NCBI GenBank assembly: GCA_020438915.1
Contig: JAGQTR010000030.1
Span: 1-23,811, forward strand
Origin: Mycobacterium sp.
GTDB taxonomy: Bacteria > Actinomycetota > Actinomycetes > Mycobacteriales > Mycobacteriaceae
Reading direction: 5' to 3'
Length of the DNA stretch: 23,811 nucleotides
The notes beneath the pieces are model-generated. The model saw nothing but the letters and a program-made list of their open reading frames with translations, was not told where the DNA came from and did no database searches. Of the stretch, positions 13,588 through 21,483 are shown one piece after another. Every line of letters starts with the position of its first letter. Position 1 is the stretch's first letter. A program made the translations under genes and the position numbers.

Positions 13588-14976
13588 TCAGCCTACTTGC
13601 AGAGCCGCGGCGAACATTGCGTCGGTGCCGTGCCGGTGCGGCCACAGCTGAACATAGGGGCCTCGGCCGAGCCGGTCCGCCGGTTCGAACAGTGGCCGGG
13701 CATCGATAGCCTCAACCTGGTGCCGGCGCAGCGCATCGGCGACCACCCCGACCGTTTCGGCCAGGTGCGGCGAGCACGTCGCGTACAGCACCACGCCGCC
13801 CGGTCTGGTCAACTGGATTGCCGATGCCAGCAGTTCGCGCTGCAGCTTTGCCAGCTGCGGTACGTCACCGGGCTGGCGGCGCCACCTGGCTTCCGGCCGG
13901 CGCCGCAGCGCCCCCAAACCGGTACAGGGCGCGTCTACAAGTACCCTGTCGAAGCCGGGCCGCAGCCCCGACTCGCGGCCGTCCACACCCACCACCTCGA
14001 CCGGCAAGCCCCTGGTGTTCTCCGCGACGAGTTCGGCACGGTGCGGTGCCGGCTCCACCGCGGTGACACCGAGGCCATCGACGCCGGCCGCCTGCCCGAT
14101 CGCGGCCAGCAACGCCGTCTTACCACCCGGCCCCGCGCACAGGTCCAGCCATCGCCCGCCATCGATCCCACCCAACGGCGCCAGGGTCACAGCGCGGGCC
14201 ACCAGCTGACTGCCTTCGTCCTGCACGAGTGCCCTACCGTCGCCGACCGGTGCGAGCAGTCCGGGATCCCCGCCGGCCAGATACACCGCGTAAGGCGAGA
14301 ATCGGCCGACCGTGCCGTCGACCTGCTCGGCCAGTTCGGCCGCGGTCAGCGCGGTCGGCCGGGCCGCGAGGTGAACGTCGGGACGGGCATCGTCGCTGGC
14401 CAGCAGCGCCGACAACTCTGATGCATCGGCGCCCAACGCATCGGCGAAGGCCTGTGCGATCCATCGCGGATGGGCGTGGGCGAACGCCAGATGTCCGACC
14501 GGATCGGTCGATGCGGGCGGCGCGAGCTCGTCGATCCACTCGCGTTCATCGCGCCCGGCGATCCGGCGGAGCACGCCGTTGACGAATCCTGCCCGCGCCG
14601 TGTCGAATTCGATACCCGCCTGCTCAACCGTCGTCGAGACCGCAGCGTGGTGCTCGACCCGGGTACGCAGCAACTGGTAGCTACCCAACCGCAGCAGATC
14701 ACGCAGCACCGGATCGATCTTGGCGATCGAACGACCCGCGGCGTGCGCGATAACCGCGTCCAGCAGACCACGCGTACGGCAGGTGCCATAGGTCAGTTCC
14801 GTGGCGAAAGCCGCGTCCCGACCGCCGATCCCACGGTCGCGCAGGATCGCCGGCAACGCCAGGTTTGCGTAGGCGTCGCGCTCGGTGACCGCCCGCAGTA
14901 CGTCGAACGCTGCCCGCCGGGCCGGGTCGAGTTCTTTGCGCTTGCCGGGACGTCGCCCGCCGGGTGGCCGGGTCAT
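13588..14976 (-). CDS. rsmB: RsmB/Fmu 16S rRNA cytosine-C5 methyltransferase
   Basis: A 462-residue RNA methyltransferase of the NOL1/NOP2/Sun family. The N-terminal NusB-like RNA-binding domain occupies about 15-145 (with AFATELTYGTCRTRGLLD). The SAM-binding motif is DLCAGPGGKT (278-287), and the two family cysteines are C351 in VDAPCTGLGALRRRPEARW and C401 in YATCSPHLAET; one is the nucleophile, the other releases the product. It probably methylates C967 of 16S rRNA by analogy with E. coli. ATG at 14976 overlaps the fmt stop by four bases (ATGA), matching the common fmt-rsmB pairing in bacteria. Confidence 0.96.
   Translation of the reverse strand: MTRPPGGRRPGKRKELDPARRAAFDVLRAVTERDAYANLALPAILRDRGIGGRDAAFATELTYGTCRTRGLLDAVIAHAAGRSIAKIDPVLRDLLRLGSYQLLRTRVEHHAAVSTTVEQAGIEFDTARAGFVNGVLRRIAGRDEREWIDELAPPASTDPVGHLAFAHAHPRWIAQAFADALGADASELSALLASDDARPDVHLAARPTALTAAELAEQVDGTVGRFSPYAVYLAGGDPGLLAPVGDGRALVQDEGSQLVARAVTLAPLGGIDGGRWLDLCAGPGGKTALLAAIGQAAGVDGLGVTAVEPAPHRAELVAENTRGLPVEVVGVDGRESGLRPGFDRVLVDAPCTGLGALRRRPEARWRRQPGDVPQLAKLQRELLASAIQLTRPGGVVLYATCSPHLAETVGVVADALRRHQVEAIDARPLFEPADRLGRGPYVQLWPHRHGTDAMFAAALQVG
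13590..13595 (-). promoter_or_regulatory. Candidate -10 element for leaderless rpe transcript
   Basis: TAGGCT is seven bases before the rpe ATG at 13582, inside the last codons of rsmB. It is the same hexamer as that proposed for ribE. It would permit expression of rpe-ribG apart from the upstream genes. Confidence 0.33.
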
Positions 14977-15917
14977 CGGGCGCGTTCACCCCCGGCCAGC
15001 CGAGCACCGCGAGCCCAGTCCGCGGCGCTCATCGGCCTCTTGCCCGGTGGCTGAATTCGGTCAAGGATCACCGGCCGCGATCCGGTGCCCACCCGCACGC
15101 CGTCACGGGCAGCGGAGATTTCACCCGGCTGCAGGCTGTGCTGGTCCTCGGCATCGACATCGCTGTCGACCCTGACCGGACCCACCTTGAACCGCAGATC
15201 GCCGATCGTGGTCCAGGCGCCCGGATGAGGAGTGACCGCACGGATTCGGCGCTCCACCGCGTGCGCGGGCAGATCCCACCGAATCCTGGCCTCCTCGACG
15301 GTGATTTTCGGCGCGAGGGTGATGCCGTCGCCAGGTTGCGGTACTGCGGTCAGGATGCCGTCGGCGATCCCGTCGAGAGTGGATTCCAGCAATGTCGCTC
15401 CCGACACCGCCAGCCGTCCCAGCAGGTCCCCGGCGGTATCGGTAGCGCGGATCGTCTCGGTGACCACGCCGTACACCGGGCCGGAATCCAGGCTGCGCTC
15501 GATCCGGAACGTCGTCGCGCCCGTCACCGAATCACCCGCGGCGATTGCCGCCTGCACCGGCGCGGCGCCCCGCCACGCCGGTAGCAGCGAGAAATGCAGG
15601 TTGACCCAACCGTTGCCGGGCACCGCGAGCAGCGCGTCGCCCAGCAGCGCCCCGTATGCCACCACGGCGCAGCAGTCTGGGGCCAACGCGGCCAGCTCGG
15701 CGACGAACTCGGCGGAATTGGGGCGGGCCGGGCGGAGCACCGGAATTCCGCTATCCAGCGCCACTTGCGCCACCGGCGAAGGAGCAGTGCGCCCGCGCCG
15801 CCCCGCGGCAGCATCCGGACGGGTCAGTACCGCGATGACGTCGTGCCGTGGCGATTCCAGCAGCCGACGCAACGACGGTAGGGCCGGCTCGGGTGTGCCG
15901 GCGAAGACAATTCGCAC
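14973..15917 (-). CDS. fmt: Methionyl-tRNA formyltransferase
   Basis: A 314-residue enzyme that formylates initiator Met-tRNA using 10-formyl-tetrahydrofolate. The Rossmann half opens MRIVFAGTPEPALPSL; catalytic residues N106, H108 and D144 are in GNGWVNLHFSLLPAWRGAAPVQ and RSLDSGPVYG. The C-terminal OB-like domain (about 205-300) contains the RRIRAVTPHPGAWTTI segment. The start is GTG at 15917. There is no evident ribosome site, but TACACT lies seven bases before the GTG, so fmt may have its own leaderless promoter within the 61-base gap after lemA. A peptide deformylase gene is not adjacent. Confidence 0.97.
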   Translation of the reverse strand: MRIVFAGTPEPALPSLRRLLESPRHDVIAVLTRPDAAAGRRGRTAPSPVAQVALDSGIPVLRPARPNSAEFVAELAALAPDCCAVVAYGALLGDALLAVPGNGWVNLHFSLLPAWRGAAPVQAAIAAGDSVTGATTFRIERSLDSGPVYGVVTETIRATDTAGDLLGRLAVSGATLLESTLDGIADGILTAVPQPGDGITLAPKITVEEARIRWDLPAHAVERRIRAVTPHPGAWTTIGDLRFKVGPVRVDSDVDAEDQHSLQPGEISAARDGVRVGTGSRPVILDRIQPPGKRPMSAADWARGARLAGGERAR

Positions 15918-15924
15918 CGCGCCA

Positions 15925-15930
15925 AGTGTA
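15925..15930 (-). promoter_or_regulatory. Candidate -10 element for leaderless fmt transcript
   Basis: TACACT is seven bases before the fmt GTG at 15917. A weak -35-like GCGACG lies 18 bases further upstream (three of six matches to TTGACA). The lemA-fmt gap of 61 bases leaves room for an independent promoter. Confidence 0.45.
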
Positions 15931-15978
15931 GGGAGCCGCTCACCAGCACGTCGCGGGGCTACGTCGACGAGGGTCTGG

Positions 15979-16515
15979 CTAACGAGGGGTTTGGTAGTAC
16001 TCGCGTTCGGCCACTCCGGCCAGCGGGGCGACGAACATCCACGGGATCGTGGTCAGCGAGCGGTTCAACGTCGCGACCGCGTCGTTGTAGTACTGACGGG
16101 CGAAGGCAAGCTTGTTCTCCGTGTCGGTCAAGTTTTCCTGCAGGTTGAGGAAGTTGTTCGACGAGTTCAGCTGCGGATAGGTCTGTCCCAGCGCGAGCAA
16201 CGGCGCCAACGCGGTGTCGAGATCCTTCTCCGCGGCACTGCGTTGCGCGACGGACTTGCCGGTCGTGGCGGCCGTCAGCGCGGCTCGGGCGTTCGTCACG
16301 TGGTCCAGGATGGTTTTCTCGTGTCCGGCGAAAGTCTGCACGGTGTGCACCAGGCTGGGAATCAGTGACGCCCGTCGGGTGAGCTCGACATCGATTCCGG
16401 AGAGCGCTTCGGCGACCCGGACATCCGCCCCGCGAATCTTGTTGTAGCCGAGGACGAATCCGATCAGCACCAGAACCGCCAGGATGAGCACGACGATCAA
16501 CAGGAATTTCACCAT
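15979..16515 (-). CDS. LemA family membrane protein
   Basis: A 178-residue LemA protein: one N-terminal membrane helix (4-24), then a helical-bundle domain with the family signature IDVELTRRASLIPSLVHTVQ (41-60), AGHEKTILDHVTNAR (63-77), and YPQLNSSNNFLNLQENLTDTENKLAFARQYYNDAV. LemA proteins are membrane-tethered coiled bundles of unsettled function, often next to DUF2207-type or TPM-domain membrane proteins, as here. The frame is open to 16707, but that part is a shifted reading of the DUF2207 glycine tail. The ATG at 16515 overlaps the DUF2207 stop in ATGGTGA, and the GGAGGT ribosome site is provided by glycine codons of the upstream gene, so translation is tightly coupled. Confidence 0.92.
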   Translation of the reverse strand: MVKFLLIVVLILAVLVLIGFVLGYNKIRGADVRVAEALSGIDVELTRRASLIPSLVHTVQTFAGHEKTILDHVTNARAALTAATTGKSVAQRSAAEKDLDTALAPLLALGQTYPQLNSSNNFLNLQENLTDTENKLAFARQYYNDAVATLNRSLTTIPWMFVAPLAGVAEREYYQTPR

Positions 16516-18317
16516 GATCCACCTCCACCGCCGCCGCCACCGCCACCGCCGCCTCCGCTGAAGCCGCCGCCACCCGATGAGGAGGACGATTGCGACGCGG
16601 TGTAGGCGCCGATCGACGATGACAGTGCCGATTCGAAACTGTCGAAGTTCGGCCCACTCGAGCCTGCAGAGAAACCCCAGCCGGTCGCGGCTGTCGGACT
16701 GTACCAATCCGGCTGCGGCGCAGCGGTACCGGTGGTGGCCTCATATTTCTTGGCCCACAGCGCGGCTGCACCCGCGGCCACCGCAAACGGCACGTAGGCG
16801 GAGTACAGATCTTTCCTGGCACCGAAATCGAAGCGGGCCTCGGCCGAGTCGGTGACCAGCATGCGATGGAAACCGCCTGCGCGCGACCACAGCTCACGAC
16901 CGGCGGCGGTGCGCCGAGTGCCGACCCCGGGGTTCCACGACCCCGCCGAGAAGACGAAGAACGCCGCGAACGGCAGTCCCCACATGGTGGCCGGAAATCC
17001 CCAACGGAAGAACGCGCAGATCATCACCACGAATGCCACCGCGTTGGCGGCGCGAACCCAGAGTTCCTTGTTGCGCTTGACCATCAAACCGTCGTCTAGG
17101 GACCACTTCTCGACGGCCTTGGTCATGTCGGTCTTGGCCTTGCTGAGCTTCTTGCCGGACTTGACCGTCTTCTTGGCTTCGAATAGCATTCCCGACCCTT
17201 TGACCTTCAGCGCCGAGGCGACCGCGGCGCTCACCGGATCGATGCCGGCCCAACCGCTGTTGGCAACTCCCCGGACGTTCCACTGTTTGTCGTTGACCTG
17301 CTCCAGGGTGATCAATTTGCGTTCGGCGAGATAGAACAGGGTGGCGGTGAGGCCGTTCTTGGGTACGGCCTCGGTGCGGATGTATTCGGTCTGCACCGGA
17401 CCCAGCCCGGGCGGGGGGCCGTACTGCAGCGGAAAGCCCGGCGAGCGCTCGAGCGTCGTGCGGTACCACAGCATTCCGCCGAGACCGAAGAGCGCGCTCA
17501 GCCCCGCCACCCAGACAACACCGGCCACTGACTGCCCCAGGACCCGATCCCAGGCGAACGACCACGGCAGGGTGGTCTGCGGCGGTGCTGCGACGTCGAC
17601 GCCCGCCCGCACCGTAACCGGGGTTCGCGGGGGCAGTGCGGTCGCGGACAGGGTCACCGTCTTGCCGTCGACGGTCAGGTCGTCGCAGGCACGGCCGACT
17701 CCATACCCGACCGAGCACTGTGCGGTGCCGATATCCCCGGGCAGGGTGACGGTGATGTCGGCCCGGTCGATGCGGTTGTTCCAGGACGGTGCGATGACGT
17801 TCCAGAAGAAGACCGAGGGTGCCGTACCGACGTCGCCGGTGGACTTCGCGAACTGTCGGTCGGCGCCAATGCCGCCCGGGTCGAGGACGCCGGGAATCGT
17901 GTATTGGATCTCGAATACGTGGGTGCCGTAACTGAGTGTGCGATCCGGATCTCCGATCTTGGCCACCCTGAACCGCTCGCCGTCCTCCCACAGCATCCGA
18001 TATCTCGCGGCCTTACCGTCGAGCAGCACCGAGGTGACTTTCGGGGTCTGGCGCACCTTGGGGTTGTTCTGGTTGGCGACGTCCCAATAGCGGAATATGC
18101 CGTGGCGTCCGCCGGGGAACTCGGTGGTGATCCGCTCAGAAGCGCGCATCACTCCGGCGGCGTCGACCACGATGTCGACGTCGTAGTCGGTGATCACCAC
18201 CGGGTCGTAGATGTCGGCGCCATCGGATGACTCGGTGCCACCGGCAAAAATCACCGGCCACATGAGCCCAAAACCGATGACAAGCAACGGGATCAGCCAC
18301 TTGACCAGGCGTCCCAT
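16509..18317 (-). CDS. DUF2207 membrane protein with polyglycine C-terminus
   Basis: A 602-residue membrane protein. An N-terminal signal or anchor helix (about 5-26) is followed by a large extracytoplasmic DUF2207 domain (about 35-245) with DYDVDIVVDAAGVMRASERIT, FPGGRHGIFRYW and cysteines C201/C211 that could pair. A membrane helix (about 262-284) leads to a cytoplasmic region (290-420, Lys-rich KKTVKSGKKLSKAK), then two more hydrophobic segments (423-437, 441-458), and a Ser-then-Gly-rich tail ending GSW. ATG at 18317 has an excellent ribosome site, AGGAGGT, four bases upstream. It starts 29 bases after the priA stop and overlaps lemA by seven bases. The function is not known; pairing with LemA suggests a joint envelope role. 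Confidence 0.88.
   Translation of the reverse strand: MGRLVKWLIPLLVIGFGLMWPVIFAGGTESSDGADIYDPVVITDYDVDIVVDAAGVMRASERITTEFPGGRHGIFRYWDVANQNNPKVRQTPKVTSVLLDGKAARYRMLWEDGERFRVAKIGDPDRTLSYGTHVFEIQYTIPGVLDPGGIGADRQFAKSTGDVGTAPSVFFWNVIAPSWNNRIDRADITVTLPGDIGTAQCSVGYGVGRACDDLTVDGKTVTLSATALPPRTPVTVRAGVDVAAPPQTTLPWSFAWDRVLGQSVAGVVWVAGLSALFGLGGMLWYRTTLERSPGFPLQYGPPPGLGPVQTEYIRTEAVPKNGLTATLFYLAERKLITLEQVNDKQWNVRGVANSGWAGIDPVSAAVASALKVKGSGMLFEAKKTVKSGKKLSKAKTDMTKAVEKWSLDDGLMVKRNKELWVRAANAVAFVVMICAFFRWGFPATMWGLPFAAFFVFSAGSWNPGVGTRRTAAGRELWSRAGGFHRMLVTDSAEARFDFGARKDLYSAYVPFAVAAGAAALWAKKYEATTGTAAPQPDWYSPTAATGWGFSAGSSGPNFDSFESALSSSIGAYTASQSSSSSGGGGFSGGGGGGGGGGGGGSW
16518..16556 (-). repeat. GGN codon run coding for a polyglycine tail
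   Basis: Thirteen consecutive glycine codons (residues 588-600 of the DUF2207 protein) form a low-complexity GGN tract; its last purine-rich bases double as the lemA ribosome binding site. Such Gly-rich ends closed by Ser-Trp are a habit of DUF2207 proteins. Confidence 0.85.
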
Positions 18318-18346
18318 GGTCACCTCCTGTCCTGGTGCCGTCGGAA

Positions 18347-20356
18347 TCACCCTATGTGTAAAGGGTCGATCTGCACACGAACCGGCTCGTGATCGTGGCG
18401 TGCGCTTTGAATCGCGGTTGCCCGTCGCAGCGCCGCGGCCAACGCCAACCCGGCATCGCGTGGGGCCCGCACCAGCATCCTGCTGACCGGTAGCTCGATC
18501 GCAACACCGGGTGGTCTGCGGACTCCGGCGGGCAGGTCCACCGGACCGATTCGCTCGCCGCCGGCCGGCAGTTCGGCGGAATCCAACAGCGAGGACACGG
18601 CGGCCGTGGTCCCGTCCAGGGCCGCGATGTGCACCGCGGGAGGCAGGCCCACCTCCTCGCGGGAGTCGAGTTCGACCTGGGCGTGCCCGATCGGATCCCA
18701 CCGGATGAGCGCCTGCACGGTGGCCAGCGCGGATTCGGCGACGACCACGACCACGCCACCGTCTGCGCGGCTGCGAACCAGCGCAGCCGCCGCCATCCAG
18801 CGGCGCAACGTGTCCTCGGCGGCGCGCAGGTCTTGTCTGCCCAACAACGCCCAGGCGTCAAGCAACAATGCCGCGCCGTAGCCGCCGTTGACGTCCGGCT
18901 CTACCCCGGGTGTCGCGACCACCAGTGCGGGGCGTTGCGGAATGCTGTCCACCGCGTCGTCACCACCTGAGGTGATCACCGACACCCCGGGAAACGCCCG
19001 GCCCAGTTCCTCGGCGGTTCGGCGGGCACCGACGACGACGGCACGTACCGCCTCGGAACCGCACCGCGCACAGCGCAGCGCCGGCTCGCCACGCCCGCAC
19101 CACCGGCACACCGCACCCGCGGCGTCACGGCCCGGCAGCGAGAGGGGTCCGGTGCAGTGTCGGCACCGGGCAACGGAACGGCATCGTCCGCAGGCCAGTG
19201 ACGGCACATAGCCGCGCCGGGGCACCTGAACCAGCACCGGCGAGCCGCCGGCCAGCGCGGTGCGGGCCGCATCCAGGGCTACCGAGGGCAGTCTGGCGGT
19301 ATGTGCGGCCGGGTCTCGCTGCTGGGCATACACACTGTCCTCCAACGCGACCACCCGCGGTGCCCGCGTCCGTAGGACCTGTCGGGGTGCCGCCAGGTCG
19401 TGCGCCCAGCCGCTGCGGACCAGCGCCTGGACTTCAGCGGTGCGCGCGTAACCGCCGAGCAGTGCCGCGCAGCGCACCTGGTGGGCACGCAGCATCGCCA
19501 CCTCGCGGGCGTGCGGGTAAGGCGCGCGCGGCTCGGCCAGTGAATCGTCGCCGTCGTCCCACACCATCACCAGCCCCAGCTGGGCCACCGGCGCGAAAAC
19601 CGCGCTACGCGTGCCGATCACCAGCCGCGCGCCACCCCGTAGCACCGACAGCCAGCGCCGGTAGCGTTCGGCGGGCCCAAGACCGGCCGACAATGCGACC
19701 ACCGTGGAATCCCCGACCACCGAAACCGCAGCGGTGTAGAGCCGATCCACATCGCGTTGATCGGGTACCACCGCCAATACGCCGTGACCTGCGTTGATCG
19801 TCACCGCGGCGGCCTCGGCAAGCCGCTCTGGCCACGATTCGCCCGGTAGCGCCTGCCATCCGGCGCGCGCGGCGCGACTGTCGCGCAGCGCCGCGACGAA
19901 CTGTGCTCCGCCGCTGTAGGCGGACCAGCCGGAGGTATCCAACGCTCCCGCGGAGGTGTCCACCCGCGGATCAGGCGGTGGTGACGGCTTCTTCTCCACG
20001 CTGGCGTGCCGCGGCGGTACCGCCAGGCGCAGCACGTCGGCGCGGGTCCCCGCGTAACGGGCGGCCACCGCGTCGACCAGGCGGCGTACATCCTGGGTGA
20101 GCACCCGCTCGGCCGAGACCACCTTGCCGAGCCAACCGAGTTTTCCGACATGGTCTGTCTCTGAACGTCTTTCGAGAATGAACGCGTCAACCAGCCGGCC
20201 GTGGAATCGCACCCGCACCCGCACCCCCGGCTGGGCGTCGTCGGACTGCTCGGCCGGCACCAGATAGTCGAACTCGCGGTCCAGGTGAGGCACCGTCAGC
20301 ATGGGCAACACCCGGGCGACCGGTTCGTGCTCGGCGGCCTGCCGGGGAGTGGTCAC
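18347..20356 (-). CDS. priA: PriA-like primosomal protein N' with degenerate helicase motifs
   Basis: A 669-residue PriA homologue. The N-terminal 3' DNA-binding domain (about 14-115, VLPMLTVPHLDREFDYLVP) and the zinc-binding insert with eight cysteines (C389, 392, 398, 401, 417, 420, 429, 432) are intact. The ATPase motifs are not: at the expected Walker A position there is LPGESWPERL (170-179), with no GKT or GKS, and the DEEH box is replaced by VWDDGDD (265-271). This fits the actinobacterial PriA class, in which helicase activity is thought lost while fork recognition and DnaB loading contacts may remain. The start is GTG at 20356, with TAGACC six bases before it as a weak leaderless promoter candidate. 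It heads the priA-DUF2207-lemA-fmt-rsmB-rpe-ribG line. Confidence 0.93.
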   Translation of the reverse strand: MTTPRQAAEHEPVARVLPMLTVPHLDREFDYLVPAEQSDDAQPGVRVRVRFHGRLVDAFILERRSETDHVGKLGWLGKVVSAERVLTQDVRRLVDAVAARYAGTRADVLRLAVPPRHASVEKKPSPPPDPRVDTSAGALDTSGWSAYSGGAQFVAALRDSRAARAGWQALPGESWPERLAEAAAVTINAGHGVLAVVPDQRDVDRLYTAAVSVVGDSTVVALSAGLGPAERYRRWLSVLRGGARLVIGTRSAVFAPVAQLGLVMVWDDGDDSLAEPRAPYPHAREVAMLRAHQVRCAALLGGYARTAEVQALVRSGWAHDLAAPRQVLRTRAPRVVALEDSVYAQQRDPAAHTARLPSVALDAARTALAGGSPVLVQVPRRGYVPSLACGRCRSVARCRHCTGPLSLPGRDAAGAVCRWCGRGEPALRCARCGSEAVRAVVVGARRTAEELGRAFPGVSVITSGGDDAVDSIPQRPALVVATPGVEPDVNGGYGAALLLDAWALLGRQDLRAAEDTLRRWMAAAALVRSRADGGVVVVVAESALATVQALIRWDPIGHAQVELDSREEVGLPPAVHIAALDGTTAAVSSLLDSAELPAGGERIGPVDLPAGVRRPPGVAIELPVSRMLVRAPRDAGLALAAALRRATAIQSARHDHEPVRVQIDPLHIG

Positions 20357-20362
20357 ACCGCA

Positions 20363-20368
20363 GGTCTA
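20363..20368 (-). promoter_or_regulatory. Weak candidate -10 element for priA
   Basis: TAGACC lies six bases before the priA GTG at 20356. It has TA at the first two positions but C rather than T at the sixth, so it is weaker than the other hexamers in the window. The divergent region to the DUF2804 gene is only 54 bases. Confidence 0.25.
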
Positions 20369-20398
20369 GCAGACGGTCCTGACGACCGGCGCCCTCGG

Positions 20399-20404
20399 TA
20401 CGAT
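20399..20404 (+). promoter_or_regulatory. Candidate -10 element for leaderless DUF2804 transcript
   Basis: TACGAT is six bases before the GTG at 20411, identical in sequence and spacing to the element before lprG. There is no ribosome binding site between them. Confidence 0.45.
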
Positions 20405-20410
20405 CCGGCG

Positions 20411-21460
20411 GTGGACTCCGACACCCCGCCTGGCGAGCTGGTCACCGACGGTCGCTACCAGTTCGGCACCTACGATGGCCCGATCGCGCGGATCAACCCG
20501 CTCGACGTCGTTACGGCCACCGGAGCTCGTGGTCGCCTGCTGCGGGCCGCGCGCAACGTCCGACTCAAGGAATGGGAAGCCTTCCAGCTCGGTGACGACG
20601 CGGTGTTCGTACTCGGTGCCATCTACGACACGAAGTCGATCTCTTTGCTGCAGGTACTGGTTGTCGACAAGCACGCAGCCACGATCCGGCGGTGGGAGCG
20701 GCGGGTGCCGAGCTCGATGGTCCACGTCGCCCGCGGTCTGGACCGCACCCGGTCGCGCGGGCGGGTCGGCCGCTTTTCGATGCAGCTCACCAACGAGATC
20801 AACTCGGGGCTGGTGGCGGTGGATGCGACCCATCCAGGCCGCGACGGTCTGCCGCCGCTGGAGTTGCACGGTGCCGGGCGCTGCGGCCCCGGAGAGTCCG
20901 GGCACCTCGTGATCTGCCATCCCTTCGCCGACGACCGTGCGCTGTACTCGCACAAGATCATGATGCCGTTCGCCGGCATGCTCCGCGCCGGCACGGAACT
21001 GACCGTTTTCGACTCTGACCGTTCGTTCATGATCCTCGACGATCACCACGGGGATTACCCCTCACCGATGCAATACGACTGGGTGACTGCGGCGCGCCGC
21101 TCTGACCGCGGCCGGGTCGAAGGCTTCAACTTGACCGACAACCAAGTGCGCGACCCGCAGCGCTACAACGAGAACGCCGTCTGGCTCGGCGACCGGGTCC
21201 ATCGCCTTCCCGCCGTCCAGGTAGAACGACCCGATGGGCCGTGGGGCACCTGGATTGTGCGCGATGCCGACCGGTCGGGCCAGGTCGATGTGCGGTTCAC
21301 CCCGACGGTCCGTTCCGAACTGCACGTCGGCCCCCGCCGATCGCTGGCCGAGTACTACGCGCCCTACGGCTGGTTCGAAGGCCGAATCCACAACGACGAC
21401 GTCGACCTGTCGGTGGATGGCATGTTCGGCGTAGGCGAACAGAAATTCATTCGCGTGTGA
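20411..21460 (+). CDS. DUF2804 family protein
   Basis: A 349-residue protein of the DUF2804 family, which has no assigned reaction. Recognisable stretches are the opening GELVTDGRYQFGTYDG, LKEWEAFQLGDDAVFVLGAIYD (52-73), DHHGDYPSPMQYDWVTAA, FNLTDNQVRDPQRYNENAVWLGDRVHRLP, and the end GMFGVGEQKFIRV. There is no signal peptide or membrane helix, so it should be cytoplasmic; the many beta strands suggest a sandwich or lipocalin-like fold, but that is inference. The frame is open further upstream across priA; GTG 20411 is chosen because the family start follows and TACGAT stands six bases before it. It lies 23 bases before the esterase gene and may be co-transcribed with it and the monooxygenase. 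Confidence 0.82.
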   Translation: MDSDTPPGELVTDGRYQFGTYDGPIARINPLDVVTATGARGRLLRAARNVRLKEWEAFQLGDDAVFVLGAIYDTKSISLLQVLVVDKHAATIRRWERRVPSSMVHVARGLDRTRSRGRVGRFSMQLTNEINSGLVAVDATHPGRDGLPPLELHGAGRCGPGESGHLVICHPFADDRALYSHKIMMPFAGMLRAGTELTVFDSDRSFMILDDHHGDYPSPMQYDWVTAARRSDRGRVEGFNLTDNQVRDPQRYNENAVWLGDRVHRLPAVQVERPDGPWGTWIVRDADRSGQVDVRFTPTVRSELHVGPRRSLAEYYAPYGWFEGRIHNDDVDLSVDGMFGVGEQKFIRV

Positions 21461-21470
21461 GCCCAGTGCG

Positions 21471-21476
21471 TACGGT
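21471..21476 (+). promoter_or_regulatory. Candidate -10 element for leaderless esterase transcript
   Basis: TACGGT is seven bases before the esterase ATG at 21484, in the 23-base gap after the DUF2804 stop. The intervening GTGTGGG could instead act as a weak ribosome site, so the leaderless reading is less certain here. Confidence 0.33.
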
Positions 21477-21483
21477 GTGGGCC

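Noticed and set aside
13583..13645. 21-residue N-terminal extension of Rpe
   Set aside because: It overlaps rsmB, is basic and unlike the family, and the shorter form has the expected length.
16509..16570. Glycine-rich tract as a PE_PGRS-like gene or a contingency repeat
   Set aside because: It is the normal C-terminal tail of a DUF2207 protein; no PE domain is present, and codons are mixed rather than a pure triplet repeat.
16516..16707. N-terminal extension of LemA containing an Arg/Trp-rich stretch that looks like an antimicrobial or nucleic-acid-binding peptide
   Set aside because: It is the GGN glycine-codon tract of the DUF2207 gene read in another frame; the real LemA start is the ATG at 16515 with its ribosome site.
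18318..18701. N-terminal extension of the DUF2207 protein
   Set aside because: It overlaps the priA 3' end, lacks a signal sequence, and the ATG at 18317 has a near-ideal ribosome site followed by a membrane anchor.
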